In this document: positions 24,815 through 32,673 of the stretch, in pieces | Position numbering within the stretch: position 1 is the stretch's first letter | Layout of the letters: every line of letters begins with the position of its first letter | Assembly (NCBI RefSeq): GCF_042660285.1 | Contig: NZ_JBHSTP010000002.1 | Location: 1 to 64,000 of the forward strand | DNA length: 64,000 nucleotides | Direction of reading: 5' to 3' | Source of the DNA: Luethyella okanaganae | Lineage (GTDB): Bacteria; Actinomycetota; Actinomycetes; Actinomycetales; Microbacteriaceae | Program-made: the position numbers and the translations under genes | The notes under the pieces: model-generated | What the model was told of the DNA's origin: nothing | Databases searched by the model: none | Seen by the model: the letters and a program-made list of their open reading frames with translations, nothing else

Positions 24815-25624
24815 ATGAAGGCATTGCAGCCCGACTATGCGGGATCGTTCACCGACGCCGACGCCTACTCGGCGCTCGACACGAGCCTCTGGCTTCCGAT
24901 CTCGCTCGGAACACTCATGATGAGTCGGCCTCGGCCCGGCGAACGCGTGTTCGATGCCTGCTGCGGCAGCGGCGCATCCGCAGTGCCGACAGCCATGCTC
25001 GTCGGACCGCGCGGACGCGTCGACGGGGTCGACCTCTCCGCGCCGCTCCTCGCCCTGGCCCACTCTCGAGCGCTTGAGCTGCCTCAATTGCATCTCTCGG
25101 TCGGCGACGTTCTCGACTGGCCCGGCCGCGACTACGACCTCGTGCAGTGCGTGCTAGGGATCCTGTTCCTGCCCGATCTCACCCGTGGTGCGGAGACGCT
25201 CATCGCCAAGGCGATGCCCGGTGGCCGGATCGCCTTCACGATCTGGCGGCAAGGAGCGATCAGCCCCGTCGGCGATGCCCTCGTCGAGGCGCTGCGCCCG
25301 CATCGCCCTGAGATGACCGAATATCGCCGGCCGCTCGAGCGACCACTCATCGAGACGATCGGAGATGCCGACAACTTCGAGGACTGGCTGAGGGGACTCG
25401 GACTCACCTCTGTGAGCGTCGGAGTGCATGAGAGGCGCCTCGAGCTCACTCCGAGAACCGCCTGGGCATGGGCACGCGGCACGGCGTTCCGAGCGATGTT
25501 CGGCGAACTCGAAGGCCCGGTGCTCGAGGAGGTACGTGCCTCGTACCTCGCCGGGCTGGCCGCGCGGGGCGCGCAAGACATCGACGTGACGACCCTCGTC
25601 GGAACAGGGGTCCGCTCCGGCTGA
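24815..25624 (+). CDS. SAM-dependent methyltransferase
   Basis: This is a 269-residue class I methyltransferase. The SAM motif VFDACCGSGASAVPTA starts near residue 45, DGVDLS is the acidic loop, VGDVLDWPGRDYDLVQCVLGILFL is motif II/III, and AMPGGRIAFTIWR is the post-motif strand. It resembles UbiE/MenG-like small-molecule enzymes. The substrate is unknown. The start has CACACT six bases upstream, so it may be leaderless. The 288 bases before it contain no gene I can support. Confidence 0.78.
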   Translation: MKALQPDYAGSFTDADAYSALDTSLWLPISLGTLMMSRPRPGERVFDACCGSGASAVPTAMLVGPRGRVDGVDLSAPLLALAHSRALELPQLHLSVGDVLDWPGRDYDLVQCVLGILFLPDLTRGAETLIAKAMPGGRIAFTIWRQGAISPVGDALVEALRPHRPEMTEYRRPLERPLIETIGDADNFEDWLRGLGLTSVSVGVHERRLELTPRTAWAWARGTAFRAMFGELEGPVLEEVRASYLAGLAARGAQDIDVTTLVGTGVRSG

Positions 25625-25710
25625 CGCCGTTTCCCCGGCTTTCGCCGGCTCCGCCTCGGGGCTGAGCGATCCTGCTAGAAGCAAACGCTGAACTCTGCAC
25701 AGCCGAACAA

Positions 25711-25799
25711 GCCACCGCAGGGGAGGACTTCACACGAGCGGGAGGCCCTCTTTTGCGATTGCGGCCTCCGTCTCGCCCGAAGGCCTCCCCTGCGGTGGC
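25711..25799 (-). repeat. Palindromic intergenic repeat, copy 1
   Basis: This 89-base element has 21-base ends forming an inverted repeat with one mismatch (GCCACCGCAGGGGAGG and its complement), plus an internal stem. It lies between convergent genes. Its reverse complement aligns along about 80 bases with the element at 48218-48300, so this is a dispersed family that probably doubles as a terminator. Confidence 0.8.
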
Positions 25800-25824
25800 C
25801 CAAACGGGAGGACCGGTGAGACGT

Positions 25825-27900
25825 CTACGCGGTTGCGAGGTCCGAGATGAGCTGGTCTCCGGGGTACGCGGGAACGTATTCGGCGGTGATCTCAGCGCGG
25901 TCGAGCAGCTCAGACATGCGACGCTGACGCTGCTTCGGGATGAGCGTGACGACGGTGCCTTGCTTTCCGGCGCGGCCAGTGCGGCCGGAACGGTGCAGAT
26001 AGGTCTTGTACTCGTCCGGCGCGTCGGCCTGGATCACGAGGTCGATGTCGTCGACGTGGATGCCGCGAGCGGCGACGTCCGTTGCGACGAGCACGTTGAC
26101 CCGGCCCGAGGTGAGCTGCTGGAGGTTGCGCGTCCTGCGGGATTGGTTGAGGTCGCCGTGCAGCGATACGGCGGGGATGCCGGCGTCGTCGAGCTGGTCG
26201 GCGAGCTGCTCGGCGAAGGCACGCGTGCGGGCGAAGATCAGCGTCTTGCCCTCGCGGTCGACAAGCTGCTCGATGATGGCGCCCTTGTCGCGGTGCTCGA
26301 TGACGAGCACACGGTGGTCGATCGTCGATGATGCCTGGTCTTCACCGGCGACCTCGTGCACAGCCGGGTCCACGAGGAACTCGGCGACGAGCGCGGCGAC
26401 GCCCTTGTCGAGAGTGGCAGAGAAGAGGAGCTTCTGGCCGCCGTCAGCGGTGCGGCGAAGGATTCGCTGCACCGGCTCGAGGAAGCCCAGGTCGCACATG
26501 TGGTCGGCCTCGTCGAGGACGGTGATGGCGACCTCGCTGAGATCGAGCCGACGCTGTTCGATGAGGTCTTCGATGCGGCCGGGGGTTCCGACCACGATGT
26601 CGACGCCGCGTTGCAGCGCGCCGACCTGACGGTGCTGGGGGACCCCACCGTAGATCTGGGTGGTGAAGAGGCCGACCGAGCGCGCGATGGGCTGCACGGT
26701 GCGGTCGATCTGCAGGGCGAGCTCACGCGTCGGGGCGAGGATGAGCGCACGGGGTTTGCGGCCCATCTGACGCTTCTTGCCTCCACCGTTCTCCATGAGC
26801 CTCTCGACGACCGGGGCGCCGAAGGCGATGGTCTTTCCTGAGCCCGTCTTGCCGCGACCGAGAACGTCCTTGCCTGCGAGCACATCGGGAATGGTCGCGG
26901 CCTGGATCGGGAAGGGGGCGAGGGCCCCGAGTTCGGCGAGCGCCGCAGAGATGTTGCCGCCGAGCCCGAGGTCGGCGAAGGTCACACCTTCGACGTCGGA
27001 TGCCTGGATCGCTTCAGCCTCGAGGCGCTCCAGCACCACGTCGTCCTGCGGCGTGAAGCGGGACTTCTCGTCGCGGTTCGGATAGAACGCGGAGTCACGA
27101 CGGTCGCTCCGCTGACCACGCTGACCGAAATCACGGCCCGGGCGGTCGAAGCCGTCGCGACGCAGTGGGCGCTCATCGTCGTTGCGACGTTGGCGGGCGG
27201 CGCCATGCACGGGACGGTGGCCACGGTCGTCGCCGTAGGCCGGACGCTCGGAACGCTGCGGCCGGTCACCGTACGGACGGTCACCACGCTGCGGCCGGTC
27301 GCCGTACGACGGACGCTCGGAACGCTGCGGGCGGTCGCCGTACACCGGGCGGTCACCACGTGGAGCACGATCACCATAGGAGGGTCGATCGCCACGAGCG
27401 CCGACGTCGCGACGCGGGCGGTCGTCGTAGACGGGACGCTCACCGCGCTGGGCACGGCCATCATAAGCCGGACGCTCGGAACGCTGCGGGCGGTCACCGT
27501 ACACCGGACGGTCACCACGTGGAGCACGATCACCATATGAGGGTCGATCGCCACGAGCGCCGACGTCGCGACGCGGGCGGTCGTCGTAGACGGGACGCTC
27601 ACCGCGCTGGGCACGGCCGTCATAAGCCGGACGCTCGCCGCGGGCCGGACGCTCGGAACGGTCCTGACGCTCGCTGTACGCCGGACGCTCGAAACGGCCA
27701 GCGGTGCCGGACGCTGAACGAGTGGCACGCTCATCCGCGTTCCAGCGCTGCTTCTTGGGCGCGCCCTCATCGGCGCGGAATCCACGGTGCCCGGGGCTGC
27801 GCGAGCCGGCCTTGGGGCCGCCCTTGCTTCCGCCCTTGGCATAGGAAGGATCGAAGTTCTTGGCCGGACGATCACCGGCGGGCTTCTTGTTCTTGGGCAT
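25825..27900 (-). CDS. DEAD-box RNA helicase with RG-rich amino-terminal tail
   Basis: This is a 691-residue ATP-dependent RNA helicase of the RhlE/DeaD type. The conserved core occupies the carboxyl half: Q motif, GRGKTGSGKT (motif I), VLDEADHM (II), SAT (III) and HRSGRTGRAG (VI). The first roughly 290 residues are an unusual disordered tail rich in Arg, Gly, Asp, Pro and Tyr, built of RGDRPxYGDRxPR units and likely to bind RNA or drive phase separation. A 53-residue block within it is duplicated exactly in register. ATG at 27900 is nine bases from AGGA; an ATG two codons earlier is possible. Likely roles are RNA decay, ribosome assembly or cold adaptation. Confidence 0.88.
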   Translation of the reverse strand: MPKNKKPAGDRPAKNFDPSYAKGGSKGGPKAGSRSPGHRGFRADEGAPKKQRWNADERATRSASGTAGRFERPAYSERQDRSERPARGERPAYDGRAQRGERPVYDDRPRRDVGARGDRPSYGDRAPRGDRPVYGDRPQRSERPAYDGRAQRGERPVYDDRPRRDVGARGDRPSYGDRAPRGDRPVYGDRPQRSERPSYGDRPQRGDRPYGDRPQRSERPAYGDDRGHRPVHGAARQRRNDDERPLRRDGFDRPGRDFGQRGQRSDRRDSAFYPNRDEKSRFTPQDDVVLERLEAEAIQASDVEGVTFADLGLGGNISAALAELGALAPFPIQAATIPDVLAGKDVLGRGKTGSGKTIAFGAPVVERLMENGGGKKRQMGRKPRALILAPTRELALQIDRTVQPIARSVGLFTTQIYGGVPQHRQVGALQRGVDIVVGTPGRIEDLIEQRRLDLSEVAITVLDEADHMCDLGFLEPVQRILRRTADGGQKLLFSATLDKGVAALVAEFLVDPAVHEVAGEDQASSTIDHRVLVIEHRDKGAIIEQLVDREGKTLIFARTRAFAEQLADQLDDAGIPAVSLHGDLNQSRRTRNLQQLTSGRVNVLVATDVAARGIHVDDIDLVIQADAPDEYKTYLHRSGRTGRAGKQGTVVTLIPKQRQRRMSELLDRAEITAEYVPAYPGDQLISDLATA
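27310..27627. repeat. Tandem 159-base in-frame repeat inside the helicase gene
   Basis: Two consecutive 159-base units (27310-27468 and 27469-27627) are almost identical and encode 53-residue blocks of the RG-rich tail. Shorter degenerate RGDRP units flank them. A multiple of three bases keeps the frame, so copy number could vary without harming the helicase core. Confidence 0.85.
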
Positions 27901-28002
27901 AGACATTTTTCCTGGGTTGTTCTCGAGTACATGGCAGAACAGCGCTACGCTTGCGCGTATCGCAACTGAGAACCCGGGCAGTCTTCGACCGGGGCCGTTC
28001 AC

Positions 28003-28278
28003 ATACAGTGATCATTCGCCAGCAGAATTGCTGCGAAACCGGCCCACCAGACTTACAAACCCATCCGCGTTCATTCGCGGTGCCTAGAGCCGACTCCGCT
28101 ACATTACCGGATGAATCCTGAGAAGTCACGGACAATCTTGCGATCGCGTGCCCGGGCGCTTTCACCGCTCGCGACAGGGATCGAAAGACCGGGATTGAAA
28201 CAAGCGCGCACGATGGCCACGACCGGTGGGCGGATCTCCACAGAGTCGTTCACGGCGATCCGATGCAGGGTGAGGCCC
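28003..28278. other. Gap with an unassigned frame
   Basis: No clear gene is seen between the helicase and the GTPase remnant. A minus-strand frame at 28104-28298 reads DSVEIRPPVVAIVRACFNPGL and then IPVASGESA with natural-looking composition. It has no ribosome site and no recognised family; it may be another gene remnant. Confidence 0.25.
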
Positions 28279-28589
28279 TCACTTCTGCGGCTCCGCATGC
28301 CCGCCCTGCTGCTGTTCGGTGCTGCTGTTCGGTGCTGCGTCGATGATGCGGATGAGGTCTCCGCGCACGGTGCAGCAGATGCAGCCGTTGTTCATCTCGA
28401 AGATTTCTTCGTCGGCATTAACGATCAGATCGTCGACCTCACCGAATTCGTTGACGATGACGGCGTATTTCTTGCCGTGGTTCTCGGTCAGAATTCGGTT
28501 GAGGAGCGTAGTTTTCCCGGCGCCGAGGTAGCCGGTAGGATGGTGACAGGCGTTTGGGGTAGGGATTCCTGCATATCGCGACTTCTCAT
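28279..28589 (-). pseudogene. Frameshifted, internally deleted COG0523 (CobW-like) GTPase
   Basis: The minus strand encodes TGYLGAGKTTLLNRIL (Walker A), then AVIVNEFGEVDDLIV and MNNGCICCTVRGDLIRII, the CxCC metal-binding motif of CobW/YjiA/ZigA GTPases. Upstream, MQESLPQTPVTIL is in another frame: one base is missing between the codons for L and T. After GDLIRII the sequence passes directly to a short tail ending in HAEPQK and a stop, so most of the GTPase and its carboxyl domain are gone. Such GTPases are metal (zinc) chaperones. This copy cannot be functional. Confidence 0.8.
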
Positions 28590-28648
28590 TTCGTGGTTAG
28601 AGTCGCATCATCCGTGCAATGTCATAACAAGTTGTCGCGCCCGAACGG

Positions 28649-29575
28649 CTACTCCTCCGCCTTCCCCATGACGACCGCAACGATGATCATACTCGCGCCG
28701 GCAAGCATGAGGAACGAGGGCACCTCAGAAAGCCAGACATAGGCACCGAAGAGCCCGAACACGGGCACGAGCGTCAGCCAGAGGCCCGCGGCCGCGGGGG
28801 TAAGATAGCGAAGGCCTATCAGATAGAGCCAGAAGGCTAGCGCGTACTGCACGACACCAGACAGGGCGGCATAGGCGACGGTTGAAGCAGAGAGCTGCGC
28901 AAACAATTGTCGCTCAAGACCCAGTGCCTGAACGATGGCGAAGACACCTATCGCGAAGATGAGACCGACGATCTGTTGCGCGGAGGCAAGTGTCGCCGCG
29001 GGAAAGTTGGCGGTGACCCTGGAGGAGAGAACGACGTAACTCGCACCAAAAAGGGTCGCGAGCACAATCAGCCCGTCTCCGAGGGGACTAGCTTGCTCGG
29101 GTTCGAGAAGGGCCTCCCCTGACACCATGAGGAGGCCAGCGACGGCAACGGCTATGCAGCCGATGAGGCGCAGCGAAGGACGTTGTCGTAGCAGCAGCCA
29201 GGCGACCAGGACGATCAGGATCGGTTCCGTGGCGCTGATGACCGAAGCACTGCCGGCGGACGTCAGAGAAAGCCCGACCAGTCCGATCGAATAGGTGAGG
29301 CCAGGCTCGAGGATACCAATCAGCGCCGCGCGCGTAATGCCCGTCGACCGGTATCGCCATGGCATATGCGGGATGGCGAGGCAGAGGAGGGTGATGACAC
29401 TTGCGACCAGTTGAATCACGAGCAGCGACGTTGATGTCATTGTGCTGAGGAGGTCGCGGGACATGACGGTTGCGAACCCCCAGCACGCCGCGGATCCGAT
29501 CATTGCGGCAACGGCGATCCAACGCCGCTTCGTTGCTGTCTCGGTGATCGATGTCGCGGCTCCTTCGCTTGTCAT
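28649..29575 (-). CDS. EamA/DMT-family transporter
   Basis: This is a 308-residue membrane protein with ten helices in two EamA repeats (IGSAACWGFATVMSR starts the first; GASYVVLSSRVTANF lies in the second). DMT exporters carry amino acids, metabolites or drugs. Its ATG overlaps the MarR stop codon by 4 bases, with GGAGG inside the MarR gene, so it is translationally coupled to its regulator and likely induced by its substrate. Codon use is slightly less GC-rich than that of the neighbours. Confidence 0.87.
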   Translation of the reverse strand: MTSEGAATSITETATKRRWIAVAAMIGSAACWGFATVMSRDLLSTMTSTSLLVIQLVASVITLLCLAIPHMPWRYRSTGITRAALIGILEPGLTYSIGLVGLSLTSAGSASVISATEPILIVLVAWLLLRQRPSLRLIGCIAVAVAGLLMVSGEALLEPEQASPLGDGLIVLATLFGASYVVLSSRVTANFPAATLASAQQIVGLIFAIGVFAIVQALGLERQLFAQLSASTVAYAALSGVVQYALAFWLYLIGLRYLTPAAAGLWLTLVPVFGLFGAYVWLSEVPSFLMLAGASMIIVAVVMGKAEE

Positions 29576-30084
29576 CCGAAAAGTTCCTCCCACTTCTCTT
29601 CAACGGGGCAGTGGTACGGAACGCAGGTGTCCTCGTCGCACATTCTGCAGAACCGGTAGCCTTGCTGTCGCTCGGTCAAATATCCGCGCAGAATCTTGTC
29701 CATGCAGGACCCGAGAAGCTCCGCTTCGTCAGCCGACAGATGCGCGAGGGCGCGCCCGAGCACACGCGCGCGCTGGCGCAAAGCTGCTTGTCGTCGCCTT
29801 TCGCCTTCGCGCGTGATGCGGAGCAGAACAGTCCGCGAGTCCGGTCCGGGCTTGCGCGTAACAAGCTCTTCATTCTCCAGCCGATCGACAAGGCGCACGG
29901 CGCCGCTATGGGTGAGACCTAGTGCTTCGGCCACTTCTGCGATGTGAACGTCCGGATGGGCGCCAACCATGATGAGCGCGGCGGCCGTTTCGCCCGTTGT
30001 GCGGAGTGTGTCGTTGACGGCTTCGCGCATCTCGTCGGCGAGCACCATCGACAAGGCGCCGAGCAAATTGGACGTTCTGTTCAT
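29572..30084 (-). CDS. MarR-family regulator with carboxyl cysteine cluster
   Basis: This is a 170-residue MarR regulator. The winged helix is VHIAEVAEALGLTHSGAVRLVDRLENEELVTRKPGPDSR. The last 26 residues add Cys146, 149, 154 and 159 (CRMCDEDTCVPYHCP), a metal- or redox-sensing arrangement not present in most MarR proteins. It is co-transcribed with the EamA exporter. Two copies of TATGCGT-N3-TCATAT upstream (30099 and 30232) are likely operators. Confidence 0.85.
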   Translation of the reverse strand: MNRTSNLLGALSMVLADEMREAVNDTLRTTGETAAALIMVGAHPDVHIAEVAEALGLTHSGAVRLVDRLENEELVTRKPGPDSRTVLLRITREGERRRQAALRQRARVLGRALAHLSADEAELLGSCMDKILRGYLTERQQGYRFCRMCDEDTCVPYHCPVEEKWEELFG

Positions 30085-30484
30085 TTTCTCAAAATATATA
30101 TGCGTTGATCATATGTCTAGCTCGTCAACACTGATTCCATTGATCACTCAGAACATATTTTTCCCCCTATTGGCTAATAACGGTCACTTGTTACGGGCCT
30201 CCAAGCAGGAAACACTTGACGCCCATATATCTATGCGTCAGTCATATATAGAAAGCCAGCCCCGCGAGGCGAGGAGGCGTATGCCGACCGGCTCGAGGCC
30301 TCCTTCGTCGACGGGGCAGCGCATTCATCGTCGACGAGAGACCAGACCTCGTGCTCGCCAGGGCCGTGGAGTTCTTCGCGGAGCGACCGACCTCCAGATG
30401 GCCGGATTCCGCCTCGACGCCGGTGAAACGCGATGCACGATCCGACGAAACATCGGCGAAATCTTGCAGCCATAGTGTGACGGC
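30085..30484. promoter_or_regulatory. MarR control region with two operator copies and gene debris
   Basis: This 400-base AT-richer gap holds TATGCGTTGATCATAT at 30099-30114 and TATGCGTCAGTCATAT at 30232-30247 (13 of 16 identical). TTGACG at 30217 could be the -35 of a plus-strand promoter overlapping the second copy. Downstream (30270-30400) two shifted plus-strand frames read AYADRLEASFVDGAA and IVDERPDLVLARAVEFFAERP, suggesting the remains of a lost divergent gene. TAGTGT at 30473-30478 is the -10 of the next gene. Confidence 0.55.
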
Positions 30485-30976
30485 ATGTCCGTGACGATCG
30501 CCATCGAAGCCCCCCGACAGGCGGAGGTCCTCGATCTCCTGGACCGAAGCACGAGCTTCGCGCAGGCGCTCTACCCGCCCGAGAGCAACTTCCTGCTGAG
30601 CATCGAGGAGCTTGAACGCCCGGGGGTCTCCTTCTACGTCGCCCGCGATGAAGCCGGCATAGCGGTCGGCGTCGCCGGGCTCATCAAACTCGACGGAACC
30701 CAGAGTGCGCTCCCCATCGGCCCAGAGGCCGAGCTCAAACGCATGTTCGTCGATGAGGCCGCACGGGGCCGCGGAGTGGCTAGCCTGCTGTTGCAACGGA
30801 TCGAGATGGATGCCCGCGCCGGCGGAATCCGACGCCTACTGCTCGAGACCGGACCCAGGCATGAGGCGGCCCTCGCCCTCTACGCCCGGCACGGCTACCT
30901 GCCGATCCCCCAGTTCGGTCAGTACGTCGGCGAGGTGTTCAGCGTGTGTTTCGCGAAGGACCTCGACACGGCCTGA
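30485..30976 (+). CDS. GNAT-family N-acetyltransferase
   Basis: This is a 163-residue GNAT enzyme. The acetyl-CoA loop is ELKRMFVDEAARGRGVASLLLQRIE, followed by RRLLLETGPRHEAALALYARHGY, the family's motif B. It transfers acetyl groups to an amine of unknown identity. ATG at 30485 lies six bases after TAGTGT, so it is probably translated from a leaderless mRNA. The gap after it (30977-31249) holds nothing supportable. Confidence 0.85.
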   Translation: MSVTIAIEAPRQAEVLDLLDRSTSFAQALYPPESNFLLSIEELERPGVSFYVARDEAGIAVGVAGLIKLDGTQSALPIGPEAELKRMFVDEAARGRGVASLLLQRIEMDARAGGIRRLLLETGPRHEAALALYARHGYLPIPQFGQYVGEVFSVCFAKDLDTA

Positions 30977-31255
30977 CCGCGTCAGCGGTCGACAGGCGCG
31001 GACTGGAGTTGATCTCGGCTCGGCTCACGCTCTTCGCATCGGCATCCTCGACGGGCGGATGCGGGAGCGGATGTCGGATTTCTTCGCGTGCACATCCCCA
31101 CACGCTCCGCCGAACGGATGCCTCACCTGCCCGACACCTGAATGATGGCCCCATGCTTGGGGTAGTGCCCTCGACCCGTTCTTCTGCGACAATCTTGCGC
31201 AAGTTCAATCGAATACCGCAGAGGGAGAGACCGTCCAAGGGGGGAGGTCATAGCC

Positions 31256-31636
31256 ATCTTCGAAAAAGTAGGCGGCGCTACGGCTGTCAGGACAGCCGTG
31301 ACCGTCTTTTACGAACGCGTCCTGAAGGACGACACGCTCTCGGCGTGGTTCGAGGGCGTCGATCTCGACAGGCTCGCGATGCATCAGCGCGCCTTCATCA
31401 CCGCCGCCCTAGGCGGACCGGCTCAGTACGGCGGGCGATCGCTGCGCGTGGCGCATGCCGGACTCGGCGTGACGGATGCGGCGTTCGACGCCCTCGCCGA
31501 GCACCTTGCCGTCACATTGCTCGCTCTTGGCGCCTCGCTGGATGTCGTCGAGGAGGTGCGCTCGCGTCTGAATGCCCTGCGCGGCGAGATCGTCGAGGCT
31601 CCGACGCAGACCGGCCCCGACCCGCAACCGTCATAG
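31256..31636 (+). CDS. Truncated haemoglobin (start codon non-canonical)
   Basis: This is a group 1-like truncated haemoglobin. IFEKVGGATAVRTAVTVFYERVL is the family amino terminus (GG turn, B-helix Phe-Tyr), VAHAGLGV carries the proximal His, and the carboxyl helix precedes a short polar tail. It would bind O2 or NO in the cytoplasm. No ATG, GTG or TTG precedes the conserved amino end. The aligned initiator position is ATA at 31250, and an ATC at 31256 is eight bases after GGGGGGAGG. The next canonical codon, GTG at 31298, would remove helix A. A 9-base hairpin (ACGGCTGTC/GACAGCCGT) covers 31280-31299. Confidence 0.8.
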   Translation: MFEKVGGATAVRTAVTVFYERVLKDDTLSAWFEGVDLDRLAMHQRAFITAALGGPAQYGGRSLRVAHAGLGVTDAAFDALAEHLAVTLLALGASLDVVEEVRSRLNALRGEIVEAPTQTGPDPQPS

Positions 31637-31667
31637 CCGGCGGGGTGGACGCCCGGATCGTCCTCCC

Positions 31668-31696
31668 CTCGCATCCTCGCATCCTCGCATCCTCGC
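31668..31696. repeat. CTCGCATC octamer repeat
   Basis: About 3.6 perfect copies of CTCGCATC lie directly downstream of the haemoglobin gene, followed by degenerate GCCGAAGCCG units. Confidence 0.8.
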
Positions 31697-31771
31697 GCCG
31701 AAGCCGCGCCGCGCCGAAGCCGTGTCGCGCCAAGCCGAGCCGTGCTCACGCGAGCACGGATCCGGTGCGGC

Positions 31772-32551
31772 TCAGCTTCGTCCGCGGATGCGGCGCGACA
31801 GCTCCGCGGCGGTGCGGCCCAATTGCGCGGCAAGCTCCGACCAGTGTTCACGGGAAATATTCTCACGCGGGAATGTCGTCGCTATCCCGGCGGCCGGCCA
31901 GCCAGAATGATCGCGCACGACGACGGCGACGGAGGCGAGCCCCTCGGTGACCTCTCCGTCTTCCACGGCGAATCCCTCGGAGCGCACCCGCTCGAGCACG
32001 GCACGAAGCTCGGCGGAGTTCCTCGGGGCGCCCGCGGCGCCGACCACTCCGCGCTTGGCGAAGGCAGCCGCGTTCGGATAGAGCGCACGCAACTGCGCCG
32101 GCGGGAGGGCGGAGAGCAACGCCCGTCCGCTCGCCGTCAAGTAGGCGGGCAGTCGCACCCCGACGTCCGTCACGAGAGAAGGGCGGCGCGGTGCGCGCTC
32201 TTCAACGATGTAAAGCACATCCCTGCCGTGCAGAACGGCGAGATGTGCGCTCTCGGCGATGCGATCGACGAGTTGGGCGATGAGCGGCCGCCCGAGCAAC
32301 GAGAGCGGTTGCTGACGGGAGAAGCCTGAGCTCAGCTCGAAGGCCGCGACGCCGAGTCCGTACCGGCGCGCCTCGGGAAGATGCACGACGAATCCATGCT
32401 CTTGCAGAACGGCCAACAGATGGTAGACGGTCGACCGGGGCAGGTTCAGCGCCGTCGCGATCGTCGACGCCTGTACGGGTCCCCGCTGTGCGGCCAGATG
32501 CGAGAGGATGCGGAGCGTCGCATCGGCCGCGGGAACCTGCGAGGCCGTCAT
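31772..32551 (-). CDS. IclR-family regulator of histidine utilisation
   Basis: This is a 259-residue IclR regulator. The winged helix is GPVQASTIATALNLPRSTVYHLLAVLQEHGFV, and the effector-binding domain carries the family segment TASGRALLSALP. ATG at 32551 has GGAGGAG seven bases upstream. It diverges from hutH, and a perfect palindrome, GTCTGG-N4-CCAGAC, lies in the shared region. A near copy of that palindrome precedes hutU. It is therefore very likely the local hut regulator, responding to histidine or urocanate. Confidence 0.85.
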   Translation of the reverse strand: MTASQVPAADATLRILSHLAAQRGPVQASTIATALNLPRSTVYHLLAVLQEHGFVVHLPEARRYGLGVAAFELSSGFSRQQPLSLLGRPLIAQLVDRIAESAHLAVLHGRDVLYIVEERAPRRPSLVTDVGVRLPAYLTASGRALLSALPPAQLRALYPNAAAFAKRGVVGAAGAPRNSAELRAVLERVRSEGFAVEDGEVTEGLASVAVVVRDHSGWPAAGIATTFPRENISREHWSELAAQLGRTAAELSRRIRGRS

Positions 32552-32603
32552 CCCGTCTCTCCTCCGTCTCGTGCGATCTCCGTGCCGGCAGACCATGACT
32601 CGA

Positions 32604-32619
32604 GTCTGGAATCCCAGAC
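32604..32619. promoter_or_regulatory. Hut operator 1
   Basis: GTCTGGAATCCCAGAC, a palindrome with perfect six-base arms, lies between the IclR and hutH genes. It matches 14 of 16 bases at 36290-36305 upstream of hutU. Confidence 0.78.
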
Positions 32620-32673
32620 AGTACAGAGTCTAGACCCGTTGTCGACCGACCGCTCATGCTGTGCAATCAGACC

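Noticed and set aside
28193..28201. GATTGAAAC, the common 3' end of type I CRISPR repeats
   Set aside because: It occurs once, with no second repeat, spacer pattern or cas gene nearby.
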